Origin: Odobenus rosmarus divergens
Lineage: Eukaryota > Chordata > Mammalia > Carnivora > Odobenidae
DNA length: 64,000 nucleotides
Assembly: GCF_000321225.1 (NCBI RefSeq)
Contig: NW_004451412.1
Coordinates: forward strand, 105,594 to 169,593
Direction of reading: 5' to 3'
Position numbers and translations under genes: made by a program. The stretch's first letter is position 1. Each line of letters opens with the position of its first letter. The notes beneath the pieces are model-generated. The model saw only the letters and a list, made by a program, of their open reading frames with translations, was not told the origin of the DNA and searched no databases. Positions 50,201 through 55,349 of the stretch are shown piece by piece.

Positions 50201-50266
50201 GTTACAATGGAATTCACTATTCAGGACATTCTAGATTATTGTTCCAGCATTGCACAGTCCCACTAA
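4920..50266 (+). CDS. EXOC1: EXOC1 (SEC3) exocyst subunit, 17 coding exons, 5' end outside window
   Basis: Exocyst complex component 1 tethers secretory vesicles to the plasma membrane before SNARE fusion; in this family an N-terminal PH-like domain binds PI(4,5)P2 and the rest is coiled coil plus a CATCHR-type helical rod. Seventeen exons joined at GT-AG sites (160, 21, 188, 228, 133, 110, 150, 106, 45, 164, 108, 77, 229, 184, 200, 195 and 150 nt plus stop) give one frame of 816 codons without a stop. Recognisable blocks are [19 protein letters not shown], the coiled-coil segment [20 protein letters not shown], a serine-rich linker ([18 protein letters not shown]) and the C-terminus [17 protein letters not shown]. 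The human protein is about 894 residues (from memory), so roughly 80 N-terminal residues and the promoter lie upstream of the window. All ordinary exon phases are kept and no disabling change is seen, so the gene looks intact. Identification is very secure; the isoform set is inferred. Confidence 0.97.
5190..5560 (-). mobile_element. Old L1M-type 3' fragment
   Basis: Contains diverged antisense LINE phrases such as cagagataactgctgttaat and aatattccattatatgaata. A related sequence occurs near 43240-43800. Family name uncertain. Confidence 0.5.
5568..5803 (+). mobile_element. MIR SINE
   Basis: Nearly full length: tatagtggttaaaaacataa, then gggttcaaatcctggc, gtgaccttgg, gttgttgtgaggattaaat and actcaataaatatta. 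Confidence 0.9.
7931..7951 (+). CDS. EXOC1: EXOC1 window exon 2, 21-nt microexon
   Basis: A 21-nt exon between tactctccag and gtgcgt encodes ELPKVTE between SQLLE and ESVPSG. It is divisible by three, so inclusion or skipping keeps the frame; skipping joins LLE to ESVPS. The peptide matches what I recall of human EXOC1. The donor (gtgcgt) is weaker than its neighbours, which fits regulated use. It is too short for ordinary ORF detection. Confidence 0.88.
7952..9457. other. Intron after the microexon
   Basis: About 1.5 kb of AT-rich sequence; I recognise no repeat family or gene in it. Confidence 0.7.
9458..9645 (+). CDS. EXOC1: EXOC1 window exon 3 (188 nt)
   Basis: Acceptor ccctctttaag, donor GATGGG/gtaaga. 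It encodes [20 protein letters not shown], then [20 protein letters not shown] and [15 protein letters not shown] (window residues 61-123). An acidic linker leads into the first helices of the coiled-coil region. The acceptor has a second AG two bases downstream (aagAG), but using it would break the frame. Confidence 0.97.
9646..11716. other. Intron after window exon 3
   Basis: Contains one CAN-SINE (11220-11418); the rest has nothing recognised. Confidence 0.8.
11220..11418 (+). mobile_element. CAN-SINE
   Basis: Head ggggtgcctgggtggctcag, CT-rich tail, AAATAAATAAAATC and A-tract. TSD agaaatgggagtatatc on both sides (11203-11219 and 11419-11435), so a young insertion. Confidence 0.97.
11717..11944 (+). 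CDS. EXOC1: EXOC1 window exon 4 (228 nt), coiled coil
   Basis: Acceptor ctttgtag, donor CTTGTG/gtaagt, phase 0 at both ends. It encodes window residues 124-199, from [20 protein letters not shown] to LSEIEFLV. The segment is rich in L/I/M heptads with charged flanks and is a clear coiled coil, the part of Sec3-family proteins that packs with other exocyst subunits (family knowledge). Confidence 0.97.
12150..12282 (+). CDS. EXOC1: EXOC1 window exon 5 (133 nt)
   Basis: Acceptor atattccag, donor CCAG/gtatgt. It encodes [20 protein letters not shown] and ends MNVALRPG (window residues 200-243 plus one base). It lies only 205 bp after the previous exon. Confidence 0.97.
12283..12926. other. Intron after window exon 5
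   Basis: Contains a MER5A-type element (12589-12759); otherwise unremarkable. Confidence 0.8.
12589..12759. mobile_element. MER5A-type hAT nonautonomous DNA transposon
   Basis: Terminal inverted repeats caagtggttcc and agaaccactgt enclose diverged MER5A phrases (gggcccagccccagattgag, atcatgctgatgg). Confidence 0.85.
12927..13036 (+). CDS. EXOC1: EXOC1 window exon 6 (110 nt)
   Basis: Acceptor gtttcag, donor CAACAG/gtaatt. It encodes [20 protein letters not shown] through [14 protein letters not shown] (window residues 244-280). It contains the QQQQ run typical of EXOC1. Confidence 0.97.
14095..14335 (+). mobile_element. Ancient LINE-like repeat, probably L2-type
   Basis: Diverged phrases such as tttacttgggataggtgaga and cctcaagtggctcacagtctagagg resemble a widespread old mammalian LINE. 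Family assignment is uncertain. Confidence 0.4.
15278..15573. mobile_element. hAT-like nonautonomous DNA transposon remnant
   Basis: About 296 bp bounded by inverted ends gcactgattcccagtc and ttgggaatcactgatcc, with MER-type AT-rich interior. Family not determined. Confidence 0.55.
16473..16895 (+). mobile_element. MIR SINE split by a CAN-SINE remnant
   Basis: Left part 16473-16600 (cagtggttaagagtacgacg, ctgggtgacctttagcaagt) and right part about 16775-16895 (ggttattgtgaacattagaa, attcaataaattgttatt). Confidence 0.75.
16665..16765 (-). mobile_element. CAN-SINE head fragment
   Basis: Only the tRNA-related head remains (cagacgcttaactgactgag, ccacgcaggcaccc), without the CT-rich part or poly-T. 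Confidence 0.8.
16935..17112 (-). mobile_element. 5'-truncated L1 tail with TSD
   Basis: Antisense L1 3' end (gtacaacacccagtgctcat, tgccctccttaatgcctatc). TSD ataataagaaacttta at 16919-16934 and 17113-17128. Confidence 0.93.
18846..19048 (+). mobile_element. CAN-SINE
   Basis: Diverged head gggcaactaagtggctcag, CT-rich tail, A-rich end. TSD aaaagaatttaaattcag on both sides. Confidence 0.95.
19505..19699 (-). mobile_element. 5'-truncated L1 tail with TSD
   Basis: Antisense L1 3' end (taatacccatcacgaggtta, agtccatagtctctcatgg). TSD ttgttagatatg at 19493-19504 and 19700-19711. Confidence 0.92.
20489..20552 (+). repeat. Perfect 2 x 32-bp tandem duplication at an EXOC1 acceptor
   Basis: 20489-20520 and 20521-20552 are identical copies of a 32-bp unit beginning caacgtatttattgac and ending acaatatcac. 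The second copy ends five bases before the exon at 20558, so branch-point-like sequence (tgac, tcaac) is present twice. Identity of the copies implies a recent event. Confidence 0.97.
20558..20707 (+). CDS. EXOC1: EXOC1 window exon 7 (150 nt)
   Basis: Acceptor cactctag, donor ACAAAG/gtatga; 50 codons in phase 0. It encodes [20 protein letters not shown] through [17 protein letters not shown]. The acceptor sits five bases after the end of a perfect 32-bp tandem duplication (20489-20552). Confidence 0.97.
21070..21740 (+). mobile_element. Ancient LINE-like repeat, copy A
   Basis: Diverged phrases cactattccaggcacacgg, ggtattccagggatgagg and gaagatagtggtaggaatag belong to the same old family as the next entry. 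Probably L2-type, not certain. Confidence 0.4.
21741..22475 (+). mobile_element. Ancient LINE-like repeat, copy B, split by a SINE
   Basis: Includes gctagagatacagcaccaaa, aaataaagcagggaatgctg, catggtaaggacttggc and agtagaatgacatgatctga. Interrupted by the short SINE at 22018-22135. Confidence 0.5.
22018..22135 (+). mobile_element. Short tRNA-Lys-like SINE
   Basis: Head ggggcgcctggcgggttcag, box-B-like ggttgtgagttcgagcctc, then tgttgggtgtagagattact and an A-tail, without the CT-rich part of CAN-SINEs. Mimics a tRNA but lacks a pairing acceptor stem. Confidence 0.85.
23466..23491 (+). repeat. (TTTTG)n simple repeat
   Basis: About five TTTTG units within intron 7. Confidence 0.9.
23982..24082 (+). 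repeat. (GAAA)n microsatellite
   Basis: Purine-only tract whose core (about 24010-24080) is nearly pure GAAA, flanked by impure GGAA units. Likely length-polymorphic. Confidence 0.95.
25403..25601 (+). mobile_element. CAN-SINE
   Basis: ggggagcctaggtcgctcag head, full CT-rich tail with (CT)n and AAATAAATAAATAAAATC end. Confidence 0.95.
26007..26190 (-). mobile_element. CAN-SINE
   Basis: Reverse-complement SINE from T-tract to gagccacccaggtacccc. TSD gaaaatagcctattttt / gaaaatagcctgttttt. Confidence 0.95.
26295..26740 (+). mobile_element. Old L1M-type 3' UTR fragment
   Basis: Phrases such as aggggattgatttgctgaat and gcggtacataaacaaagcat match the general old-L1 tail style. Diverged; family uncertain. 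Confidence 0.45.
26844..26949 (+). CDS. EXOC1: EXOC1 window exon 8 (106 nt)
   Basis: Acceptor cttttattttaag, donor TTTG/gtaagc. It encodes [20 protein letters not shown] and ends [12 protein letters not shown] plus one base (window residues 331-365). Confidence 0.97.
27032..27069 (+). other. Possible unannotated exon or pseudo-exon
   Basis: agacttttcag followed by 38 nt and a consensus gtaagt donor (27070). In the EXOC1 frame it reads [13 protein letters not shown]. Its length would shift the frame and stop within the next exon, so inclusion would truncate; a weak alternative donor at 27074 would make it 42 nt and in frame. Only splice-site strength supports it. Confidence 0.2.
29020..29217 (-). 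mobile_element. CAN-SINE
   Basis: Reverse-complement SINE ending gagccacctaggcgcccc. TSD ctttttgaaccactttt on the left, with tttttgaaccactttt on the right. Confidence 0.96.
29700..29810 (+). mobile_element. Ancient LINE-like fragment
   Basis: aagcactgctaggtactgag and caaagaccctacctcatgaa are the common start of the same old family seen at 21741. Confidence 0.45.
29828..29930 (+). mobile_element. Short tRNA-like SINE
   Basis: ggggtacctgggtggctcag head without CT-rich tail, ending in an A-tract. TSD aaggttacctgaa / aaggttatctgaa. Confidence 0.88.
30832..31048 (+). mobile_element. L1 3'UTR fragment
   Basis: Sense L1 tail phrases (ataatctcattcatatgtgg, aatttaagaaacaaaatga) ending in an (AAAAT)n tail. 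Confidence 0.7.
31444..31488 (+). CDS. EXOC1: EXOC1 window exon 9, 45-nt cassette exon
   Basis: Between catcacag and gtgagt, this exon encodes [15 protein letters not shown] (window residues 366-380, A and the following S split across junctions). It is 15 codons long; skipping keeps the frame and yields KKFG-LHGSSG. From memory, human EXOC1 has isoforms that differ by 15 residues here, so it is very likely alternatively spliced. The peptide is basic and precedes the serine-rich linker. Confidence 0.92.
31489..32740. other. Intron after the cassette exon
   Basis: About 1.25 kb, AT-rich; no repeat or gene recognised. Confidence 0.7.
32741..32904 (+). CDS. EXOC1: EXOC1 window exon 10 (164 nt), serine-rich linker
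   Basis: Acceptor atttcttag, donor GATAAG/gtaaaa. It encodes [20 protein letters not shown], then [18 protein letters not shown] and [12 protein letters not shown] (window residues 381-435). The low-complexity Ser/Thr region with an RRSQSS motif looks like a flexible, phosphorylatable linker before the C-terminal helical domains (inference). Confidence 0.97.
32905..33469. other. Intron after window exon 10
   Basis: 565 bp; nothing recognised beyond splice signals. Confidence 0.7.
33470..33577 (+). CDS. EXOC1: EXOC1 window exon 11 (108 nt)
   Basis: Acceptor tttcttcag, donor ACCATG/gtatgg; 36 codons in phase 0. It encodes [20 protein letters not shown] through [10 protein letters not shown]. 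Confidence 0.97.
34181..34371 (-). mobile_element. CAN-SINE
   Basis: Reverse-complement SINE ending gagccacccaggtgccc. TSD caaataaaatgattttt on both sides. Confidence 0.96.
34405..34503 (+). mobile_element. Short tRNA-like SINE
   Basis: gggcgcctggctggctcagt head, then ccccatgttgggcgtaaagc and an A-tail. TSD aaggtcatctt at 34394-34404 and 34504-34514. Confidence 0.92.
35035..35111 (+). CDS. EXOC1: EXOC1 window exon 12 (77 nt)
   Basis: Acceptor atttttgcag, donor TCTGA/gtacgt. It encodes [20 protein letters not shown] then PPVSS plus two bases of the next Glu codon (window residues 472-496). The HNAGVPPP stretch differs from the human sequence as I recall it, suggesting a tolerant loop. Confidence 0.95.
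35112..35658. other. Intron after window exon 12
   Basis: 547 bp. A 19-bp near-perfect direct repeat (aaaatatttttatgttg) occurs around 35468-35505; otherwise nothing recognised. Confidence 0.7.
35659..35887 (+). CDS. EXOC1: EXOC1 window exon 13 (229 nt)
   Basis: Acceptor tctgaacag, donor TGCATT/gtaagt. It encodes [20 protein letters not shown] through VKRNFDKCI (window residues 497-573) in the helical C-terminal domain. Confidence 0.97.
36396..36582 (+). mobile_element. CAN-SINE
   Basis: gggggcgcctgggtgacaca head, shortened C-rich tail, aaataaataaatgaatc end. Confidence 0.92.
37260..37345 (+). mobile_element. MIR fragment
   Basis: ttgttaaaagcataggatgt and gatgtgggttcagatgg resemble the MIR head. 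Short and diverged. Confidence 0.5.
38172..38373 (-). mobile_element. CAN-SINE (older subfamily)
   Basis: T-tract, gagagagagagtgcacatgc tail type and end gagccacccaggcgcccc. Flanks tgatggct / taatggct look like a TSD. Confidence 0.9.
38465..38621 (+). mobile_element. CAN-SINE, internally shortened
   Basis: gggacgcctgggtggcttag head with a deletion after cgagtcccacatc. TSD aaaatatgtcctgtt on both sides. Confidence 0.93.
38733..38945 (-). mobile_element. MIR SINE
   Basis: Antisense MIR phrases: ttactgtgtaccaggcacag, tctaagcaccttgcacac and ctcatctaatcttcacaac. Confidence 0.8.
39002..41333 (-). mobile_element. Tigger1-type DNA transposon, nearly full length
   Basis: Ends are inverted: tagggatacctccgag at 39002 and gcaataaaatgggtatgctg at 41333, close to Tigger1 termini as I recall them. 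Target TA dinucleotides flank it at 39000-39001 and 41334-41335. Length 2332 bp against about 2.4 kb for the complete element. The interior carries a decayed transposase on the minus strand. Tigger elements are pogo/Tc1-mariner cut-and-paste transposons; their activity predates carnivores, so this is a fossil. Confidence 0.93.
39544..40870 (-). pseudogene. Tigger1 transposase remnant
   Basis: Minus-strand pieces in changing frames include [20 protein letters not shown] (from 40870, start of the DNA-binding region), [13 protein letters not shown] (near 40370, catalytic-domain part) and [20 protein letters not shown] (near 39630, C-terminal part). Frameshifts and stops separate them, so no protein is made. 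In the family this is a CENP-B/pogo-type transposase with N-terminal helix-turn-helix and DDE domains. Confidence 0.88.
42219..42402 (+). CDS. EXOC1: EXOC1 window exon 14 (184 nt)
   Basis: Acceptor taactgtag, donor AATG/gtaagc. It encodes [20 protein letters not shown] through LIRGVFVN plus one base (window residues 574-634). Preceded by the longest 3' intron, which carries Tigger1. Confidence 0.97.
43062..43206 (+). mobile_element. Short tRNA-like SINE
   Basis: ggggcacctgggtggcttag head with a small internal duplication (agctcagctcag), long A-tail. TSD ttaaaattcaaagtaact / tttaaattcaaaatagct. Confidence 0.85.
43807..44006 (-). mobile_element. CAN-SINE
   Basis: Reverse-complement SINE ending gagccacccaggcgcccc. 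TSD tgaatatcagtcttttt on both sides. Confidence 0.96.
44180..44396 (-). mobile_element. CAN-SINE with expanded (TTTA)n
   Basis: Reverse-complement SINE ending agccaccagggcgcct, with about ten TTTA units at the tail (44190-44231). TSD caaaattattttttt on both sides. Confidence 0.95.
44842..45041 (+). CDS. EXOC1: EXOC1 window exon 15 (200 nt)
   Basis: Acceptor tttattttag, donor CTAAAT/gtaagt. It encodes [20 protein letters not shown] through [11 protein letters not shown] (window residues 635-701). Confidence 0.97.
45185..45390 (-). mobile_element. MIR SINE
   Basis: Antisense MIR: ccattttacagatgaagaaa, ttgcttgaagttacagtaac and ggggatgaaccctagatt. Confidence 0.8.
45576..45755 (+). mobile_element. 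CAN-SINE (older)
   Basis: ggagcacctgggtggctcag head, tctgcactcagcgggagtct, diverged tail. Confidence 0.92.
46050..46252 (+). mobile_element. CAN-SINE (older)
   Basis: gggcacctgagtggctcagt head, tatgctgagagtagagccta, CT-rich tail; inserted in old L1. Confidence 0.92.
47308..47429 (+). mobile_element. Short tRNA-like SINE
   Basis: ggggcacctggctggctcag head, tttgggtgtagagactactt, A-tail; inserted in old L1. Confidence 0.9.
47608..48262 (-). mobile_element. L1 3'UTR tail abutting an EXOC1 acceptor
   Basis: Poly-T start, then antisense carnivore L1 tail (ccagttaacatacaatgtaa, gcccatccccccacccacct), resumed after the SINE by ccacatatgagtgaaattat and cacattgttgcaaatggcaa to about ccacatctttttt. 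No clear TSD was found. The exon begins at 48280. Confidence 0.88.
47869..48069 (+). mobile_element. CAN-SINE inside L1 tail
   Basis: ggggcacctgcacggctcag head and CT-rich tail. TSD agtctcttatgg on both sides, copied from the host L1. Confidence 0.95.
48280..48474 (+). CDS. EXOC1: EXOC1 window exon 16 (195 nt)
   Basis: Acceptor atttccttgaag, donor CTTCAG/gtatgc; 65 codons in phase 0. It encodes [20 protein letters not shown] through [11 protein letters not shown] (window residues 702-766). Sequence directly upstream, to about 48262, is antisense L1, so the branch-point region of this acceptor is probably transposon-derived. Confidence 0.97.
48815..48962 (+). mobile_element. MIR fragment
   Basis: gactttgggcaagtcactta and acctctctgagcctcaactt; sense MIR core. 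Confidence 0.88.
48965..49120 (-). mobile_element. MIR fragment
   Basis: gccattttataggtaagaaa and accaagatcccacagcgaat; antisense MIR directly after a sense copy. Confidence 0.78.
49375..49505 (+). mobile_element. MIR 3' half
   Basis: gtcatgagacttaaatagaa and gagtaagcatcaataaatgt. Confidence 0.7.
49790..50020 (-). mobile_element. MIR SINE
   Basis: cactgttctaagcactttat, ctcatttaatcctcacaaga and tttacagatgaggaacttga. Confidence 0.88.
50114..50266 (+). CDS. EXOC1: EXOC1 window exon 17, last coding exon with stop
   Basis: Acceptor ttttataatag. It encodes [20 protein letters not shown] and the C-terminal [17 protein letters not shown], followed by TAA at 50264-50266. The end matches the known family C-terminus. 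Confidence 0.97.
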
Positions 50267-50579
50267 AAAAAAAGAGATAAATGAAAGAAGTGTCTACTAT
50301 TATATATATATATATATGAAAAGAAAAACAAAGATTTAGGTGCTAGGGAGCCCCTGTTGCTTTAAGTCAACAGACTGGGTAGGAGGAATGGTTATATACA
50401 ACTTGCCTTATCTGTGTGATTAATAACATGAGATCTACCTGTTGCAGGTGGTCACTTGGCCAAATGTGCTAACAGAGGCATGTGAAAGGAAGAACAGCAA
50501 ATTAAGTGTCCCAGAAAGTGACAAAACCATACTTTTGACAAGTTTATTTAATCCATTGTGGTAGAAAAGGTACAACTCC

Positions 50580-50585
50580 AATAAA
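50580..50585 (+). terminator. Candidate poly(A) signal AATAAA, proximal
   Basis: AATAAA about 314 nt after the EXOC1 stop codon. The downstream region is A/T-rich (ttaaaatttttaaaaaac) without a strong GT-rich element, so use is uncertain. Confidence 0.35.
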
Positions 50586-50734
50586 TGTATCATTAAATGT
50601 TTAAAATTTTTAAAAAACTTCTGAAAGAAGAAAAGATAAATGAAAACACTCTGAGTACACCAGACATTATTCAAAATTATCAAGTAACTGTTTTGAGAAC
50701 CCAGACTTAGAACATTATGTATTATTAAATGTCA

Positions 50735-50740
50735 AATAAA
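50735..50740 (+). terminator. Candidate poly(A) signal AATAAA, middle
   Basis: AATAAA within gtcaaataaatggg, about 470 nt after the stop. No decisive downstream element is seen. Confidence 0.3.
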
Positions 50741-51124
50741 TGGGTAATACCATACTACCAATATTCAAGAGCAAAAGTACCAATTTATGTATCAGTTTTA
50801 TTTGCCCAATAGGTTGTGTACTAGCTTAAAACATTTCTCTCATCACAAAATGCCTTTAGCATTTTTCTATGACTGAACAGAAAGTTTTCTTTTATTGCCT
50901 ACTTTCTTGTATTTGTCAATGGTTGTCCTGTGTGTAAGGCATTGGGAATTCTTCAGTTTTCACTAATTCACTATTGCCTACAAATCGTGGAACTACTAAA
51001 ATAATTGTACAAAATTTTTTTCCCCTCTGTCTAACTAATGTGTATATGGATAAGGGATCTTGTGATGATCAGTTGTAAACTTAGATTCTGAGAATTATGT
51101 GACTCTGTGTGGCAGTGAATCTGA

Positions 51125-51130
51125 AATAAA
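51125..51130 (+). terminator. Candidate poly(A) signal AATAAA, distal
   Basis: AATAAA in ctgaaataaagaaatt, preceded by a GT-rich stretch (gactctgtgtggcagtg). I judge it the most likely main 3' end because repeat-derived sequence starts soon afterwards. Confidence 0.5.
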
Positions 51131-51204
51131 GAAATTTTCAAAAAAATTTTTTTCAAGAAAGTTAAAATTTGATATTCTTAGATCTGTTCTATGCTATTTT
51201 TTTA

Positions 51205-51862
51205 TAAAGGCAAATTCTTACAAATTCAATATACAAAAATTAATTACATGTTCATTTACCACAAAATACTTAAAAGTATAATAAGAAAAATAATTAATAG
51301 CATCAAAAATATTTAGTATTTAGGACTAAATCTCACAGAACACTGTACTATGGACTGAATTGTGCCTTCTCAAAATTCATACGTGGAACCCCTAACCACC
51401 ACCCCCCCAACAGTGTGACTGTATTAGGGGGAAGGCCTTTAAGGGGGTGATTAAGGTTAAGTGAGGTGATAAGGATAGAGCCGTGATCCAACAGAACTGG
51501 TGCTCTTCTAAGAAGACACCAGAGCTCTTTGTCTGCCATGTGAGGACACAGGAAAAAGGCAGCCATTTGCAAACCAGAAAGAGAGCTCACTAGAATCCAA
51601 CCATGTGGCATGTGTCCAACCATCTTGGACTTCCAGCCTCCAAAACTGAGAAAGTAAATTTCTGTTAGCTAGCCCACTCAATCTATGATATTTTATTATG
51701 GCGGCCTGAGCTAATAATATAAGATGTATAAGACCTTTAGGAAGAAAATTATAAAACTATTGAAAGATATTAAAGAAGGCCTAAATAAGTGGAGGACTAT
51801 TTCATGTGCCCAGATAACACGTAACACAGTAGAAATGACAATTATTCTCAAATTTAAAGATT
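51205..51862 (+). mobile_element. L1 ORF2 fragment split by an MLT1 LTR
   Basis: Left piece about 51205-51343 (atagcatcaaaaatatttag, taggactaaatctcac) and right piece about 51719-51862 (attataaaactattgaaaga, agaaggcctaaataagtgg) are consecutive parts of L1 ORF2. Confidence 0.7.
51344..51718 (+). mobile_element. MLT1-type LTR (ERVL-MaLR), solo
   Basis: About 375 bp with classic MaLR text: ctatggactgaattgtg, gccatgtgaggacacaggaa, cttggacttccagcctccaa and ggcggcctgagctaat. No internal retroviral region adjoins it. An ancient solo LTR. Confidence 0.85.
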
Positions 51863-51864
51863 CA

Positions 51865-53553
51865 GTACAGATTTCCAATTTCCAGTCCTATCCATAAGAA
51901 ACTTAAGTCACCTCTCCATTCTAACAAGTGAAAAACTGAACAAACTGAAAAATCAACTCTTCTTAGATTTGTAAGAGCAGTGAGGTCACAGGGCAAACCA
52001 CTGCCACAATCAGAGAGACCCAACAGGAGAATACAGAGAATCACGACTTACTGGACCAGAAGCCCCCAAGCTGAAACATCCACAGGAACCAGTGTCCAGG
52101 TAGGGAAAACTGAAGTGTAATTGACAAATTGACAAATGGCTTGAGGCTGAGTGTGGGTTAAGTCTGAGAAATAACTCCTAGTCATTGGGAGTCCCTCAAA
52201 TATTTGTGAGTTTTACCTCCTGTAGTTCTACCAGTGAATGTCAGAGAAAAATCCCCTGTGCTTCTGGCTGGGGGGTGAAGAAAGGATCCATTTTGAAATA
52301 CGGCAGAGTATTCTGCTCCTGACAAATTGTGTTCTCAGGAGAAACATATTTAACCAGAGCTTAAGTGACCTAGGAGAAGGGAAGTACCCAGCTCCAGCTG
52401 GCTCTAGCCTTACACATGGAGGAAGAGAAATACCCAACTTCAGTCCATTCTATGTCATCTTTTCCCACATAAAGGGGGAAGGAGGACTGAAAAACACAGG
52501 TAAAGTTGTGCCTGGAGGTACAGGCTCAGTTAAAGACAGACCTATTCATAGGACTATATAACAGTTCCTCTCCCCCAACACCCCACCCCCACATTACTAA
52601 CGGCCTATTTACCGCAGTTCTTTTTACCTAGCACATCACATCCGGCTATCAAGGAAAAAAATTACAAGACATATTAAAAGCAAAAAAACAGAATTTAAAG
52701 GGACAAGCATCAGAACAAGACTCAGATATGACAGGGTTTTGGGAATTATCAGAGCAGCAGTTTAAAATAACTATAATTAATATGGTCAGTGCTCTAATGG
52801 ATAAAGTAGAACACATGCAAGAACAGATGGGCAACGTAAACAGAGACAAATTTTTTAAAGAAAACCCAAAGGAAATCATAGTGATCAGAGCACTGTAACA
52901 GAAATGAAGAATGCTCTTGATGAGCTTATTAGTAGATTGGACACAGCCAAGGAAGGAATCTCTGAGCTTGAGGATATCTCAAAAGAAACCTCCAAAACCA
53001 AAAAGTAAAGAGAACAAAGACTAGAAGGGGAAAACAACAACAATATCTAAGGCCTGGGACAACTACAAAAGGTATAACATGCATGTAATGGGAATACCAG
53101 AAGAAGAGAGAAAGGAACAGAAGAATTATTGGAAAAAAATAATGATTGAGAAATTCCCTGAGTTTGTGTCCAACACCAAACCACAGATCCAGGAAGCTGT
53201 TGCAAAAAACAAGCAGAATGCCCAAAAAACTACACCTACACATATCATTTTCAAGCCTCAGAAAATGAAAGGTTAAAAAAAAATCCTGAAAGAAGCCAGA
53301 GTAAAAAAAAGTCTTCACTTCTAGAGGAACAAGGATAAGAATTACATTCAACTTCTCAGAAACCAGGCAAGCAGAGAGTGGAGTGAAATATTTAAAGTAT
53401 TGAGAGAGAAAAAAACCCACCTACCTAGAATTCTATACCCTGTGAAATTATCCTTCAAAAGTCAGGAGAGATAAAGAGTTTCTCAGATGAGCAAAACCTG
53501 AGGGAATTTGTTGCCAATAGACTTGCCTTAAAACAAATATTAAAAGAACTTAT
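51865..53553 (+). mobile_element. HAL1-like (half-L1) element
   Basis: 5' part has gagagacccaacaggagaat and gaaccagtgtccaggtaggg; the middle keeps a decayed ORF1-like frame (VMGIPEEERKEQKNYWKK near 53085); the 3' part has tctataccctgtgaaattat and gaatttgttgccaatagact. HAL1 elements encode only an ORF1-type protein. Family name from memory. Confidence 0.65.
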
Positions 53554-53760
53554 TGGGGTGCCTGGGTGGCTCAGTCAGATAAGCGTCCAACTCTTGATTT
53601 CGGCTCAGGTCATGATCTCGGGCTCATGAGATTCGAGCCCCAAGTTGGGCTCTGCACTCAGCAGGGCATCAGCTTGAGATCCTCTCCCTCTGTCCCTACC
53701 CCCCCCACCATGTGCTCACTCTCTGTCACTCTCTCTCAAATAAATAAATCTTAAAAAAGA
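53554..53760 (+). mobile_element. CAN-SINE
   Basis: ggggtgcctgggtggctcag head, caagttgggctctgcactca, CT-rich tail and A-rich end. Confidence 0.95.
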
Positions 53761-53764
53761 AAAA

Positions 53765-54040
53765 CAAAAACTTTGAAGAGAGGGAAAAATAAAATGAGAT
53801 GAAACCAGAGAAAGAGACAAACCATAAGAAACTCTTAATCATAGGAAACAAACTAAAGGTTGCTGGATGGGAGAGAGGTGGGGGTACGGGGTAACTGGGT
53901 GATGGACATGAAGGAGAGTACATGATATAATGAGTACTGGGTGTTATATAAGACTGATGAATCACAGACCTCTACCTCTGAAACCAATAATATATTACAT
54001 GTTAATTAATTGAATTTAAGTAAAAAAATGGAAAAAAAAA
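53765..54040 (+). mobile_element. L1 3'UTR tail
   Basis: Sense carnivore L1 tail: aaccataagaaactcttaat, gagtactgggtgttatataa and an A-rich end. Confidence 0.85.
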
Positions 54041-54049
54041 CTTTTTTAG

Positions 54050-54650
54050 AAGGAAAATGATAGTGAAAATGAGTGAATTTTAGCTACACACAACATTGTA
54101 GATAAGTACCAGGAAAATAATGTTGAATGAAAAAATCACAGAAGAATGCATACAATATGATTCTATTAATATAAAATTCAAAAACCTTCAAAATTAAACA
54201 CTATGTTTAGAGTCACAAATATGGTAAAACTAAAGAAAAGCTAGGGAATGATGGCAAAATTCTGGAGAGGTGATTAAGGGGCAGGAAGGGAAGGGTTGGT
54301 ATCTGGCAGGTACACATAGGATTTTTTTTTTTAAGATTTTATTTATTTATTTGAGAGAGAGAGCAGGGGGAGCAGCAGGGCAGAGGGAGAAGCAGGCTCC
54401 CCGCTGAGCAGGGAGCCCGATGTGGCACTCAATCCCAGGACCCTGAGATCATGACCTGAGCCGAAGGCAGACGCTTGACCGACTGAGCCACCCAGGTGCC
54501 CCCAGGTACACATGATTTTAAAGGCATATTATAATAAACTGGGCAGTGGGCACATGGATTTTATTGTATCATGATTCTTTATCCCTTACATATACCTTAT
54601 AAATCTTATTTTATATCAGTTCAACATTTAACTTAAAAACACTAAATCAG
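54050..54650 (+). mobile_element. Old L1M 3'UTR carrying a SINE
   Basis: catacaatatgattctatta and tattttatatcagttcaaca fit old L1 tails; interrupted at 54319-54503. Confidence 0.5.
54319..54503 (-). mobile_element. CAN-SINE
   Basis: Reverse-complement SINE ending gagccacccaggtgccccc. TSD caggtacacat on both sides. Confidence 0.95.
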
Positions 54651-54853
54651 AGGCGCCTGGGTGGCTCAGTTGGTTAAGCAACTGCCTTCGGCTCAGGTCA
54701 TGATCGCAGGGTCCTGGGATTGAGACGCGCATCAGGCTCCCTGCTCAGCAGGAAGCCTGCTTCTCCCTCTCCCTCTGCCAGCCGCTCCCCCTGCTTGTGC
54801 ACTCTCTCTCTCTCTCTCTCTCTGTCAAATAAATAAATAAATCTTAAAAAGAA
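54651..54853 (+). mobile_element. CAN-SINE
   Basis: aggcgcctgggtggctcagt head, (CT)n and AAATAAATAAATC end. TSD cactaaatcag on both sides. Confidence 0.95.
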
Positions 54854-55349
54854 ACCACTAAATCAGATTTGCATGTGTGCATCTTTATTGATAAACCTGA
54901 ACATTCAGAGGTAACAATCTGGGACCAAAAGAAATCCAGTGACTTGATCAAGATCCAAGCCAAGTATTAACAGAGCTGATACTCCACATGACACTGAACT
55001 CCCTCTCCAAGTGCTGGCCTTTCTTTTTCTCTAGGATAACAGGAATGATACAAATACGCATCACATCCAAGGACCAAACACTGTCTAGTATCTCCCCTAG
55101 CAGGCAAAAGCAATGGATGACTCTCACCAGCCACAGTTTTCTGGACCCTTAGATCTATACTGCTGTTTGCTAGAAGGGAACACTGAACTTCTAAACAAAA
55201 TGCTGAAAATGATAATTTAAAGAATAACTGTAGGTTAAAAGTACTGAGAAAGTAAAAATAGCTATACCAGGTTGAATATGTAATAGACTGGTGTCAAAGG
55301 AATAAGATTATGAATCTCATAGTTCATCTGCTTTGGGATCCTCTGCATC

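Larger units (their letters stand above)
50267..51150 (+). other. EXOC1: EXOC1 3' untranslated region (probable extent)
   Basis: AT-rich sequence after the stop, with an (AT)n tract near 50301-50316. It carries no interspersed repeat I recognise until L1 sequence begins near 51205. The end is set by the last good AATAAA (51125); shorter ends at the two upstream signals are possible. Confidence 0.6.

Noticed and set aside
51348..51623. 91-codon minus-strand open frame downstream of EXOC1.
   Set aside because: It lies wholly within the antisense strand of the MLT1-type LTR and matches no protein I know.
53079..53276. 65-codon frame with MGIPEEERKEQKNYW, resembling a coding exon.
   Set aside because: This is ORF1-like text of the HAL1/L1 class, flanked by the rest of that element and ended by stops.
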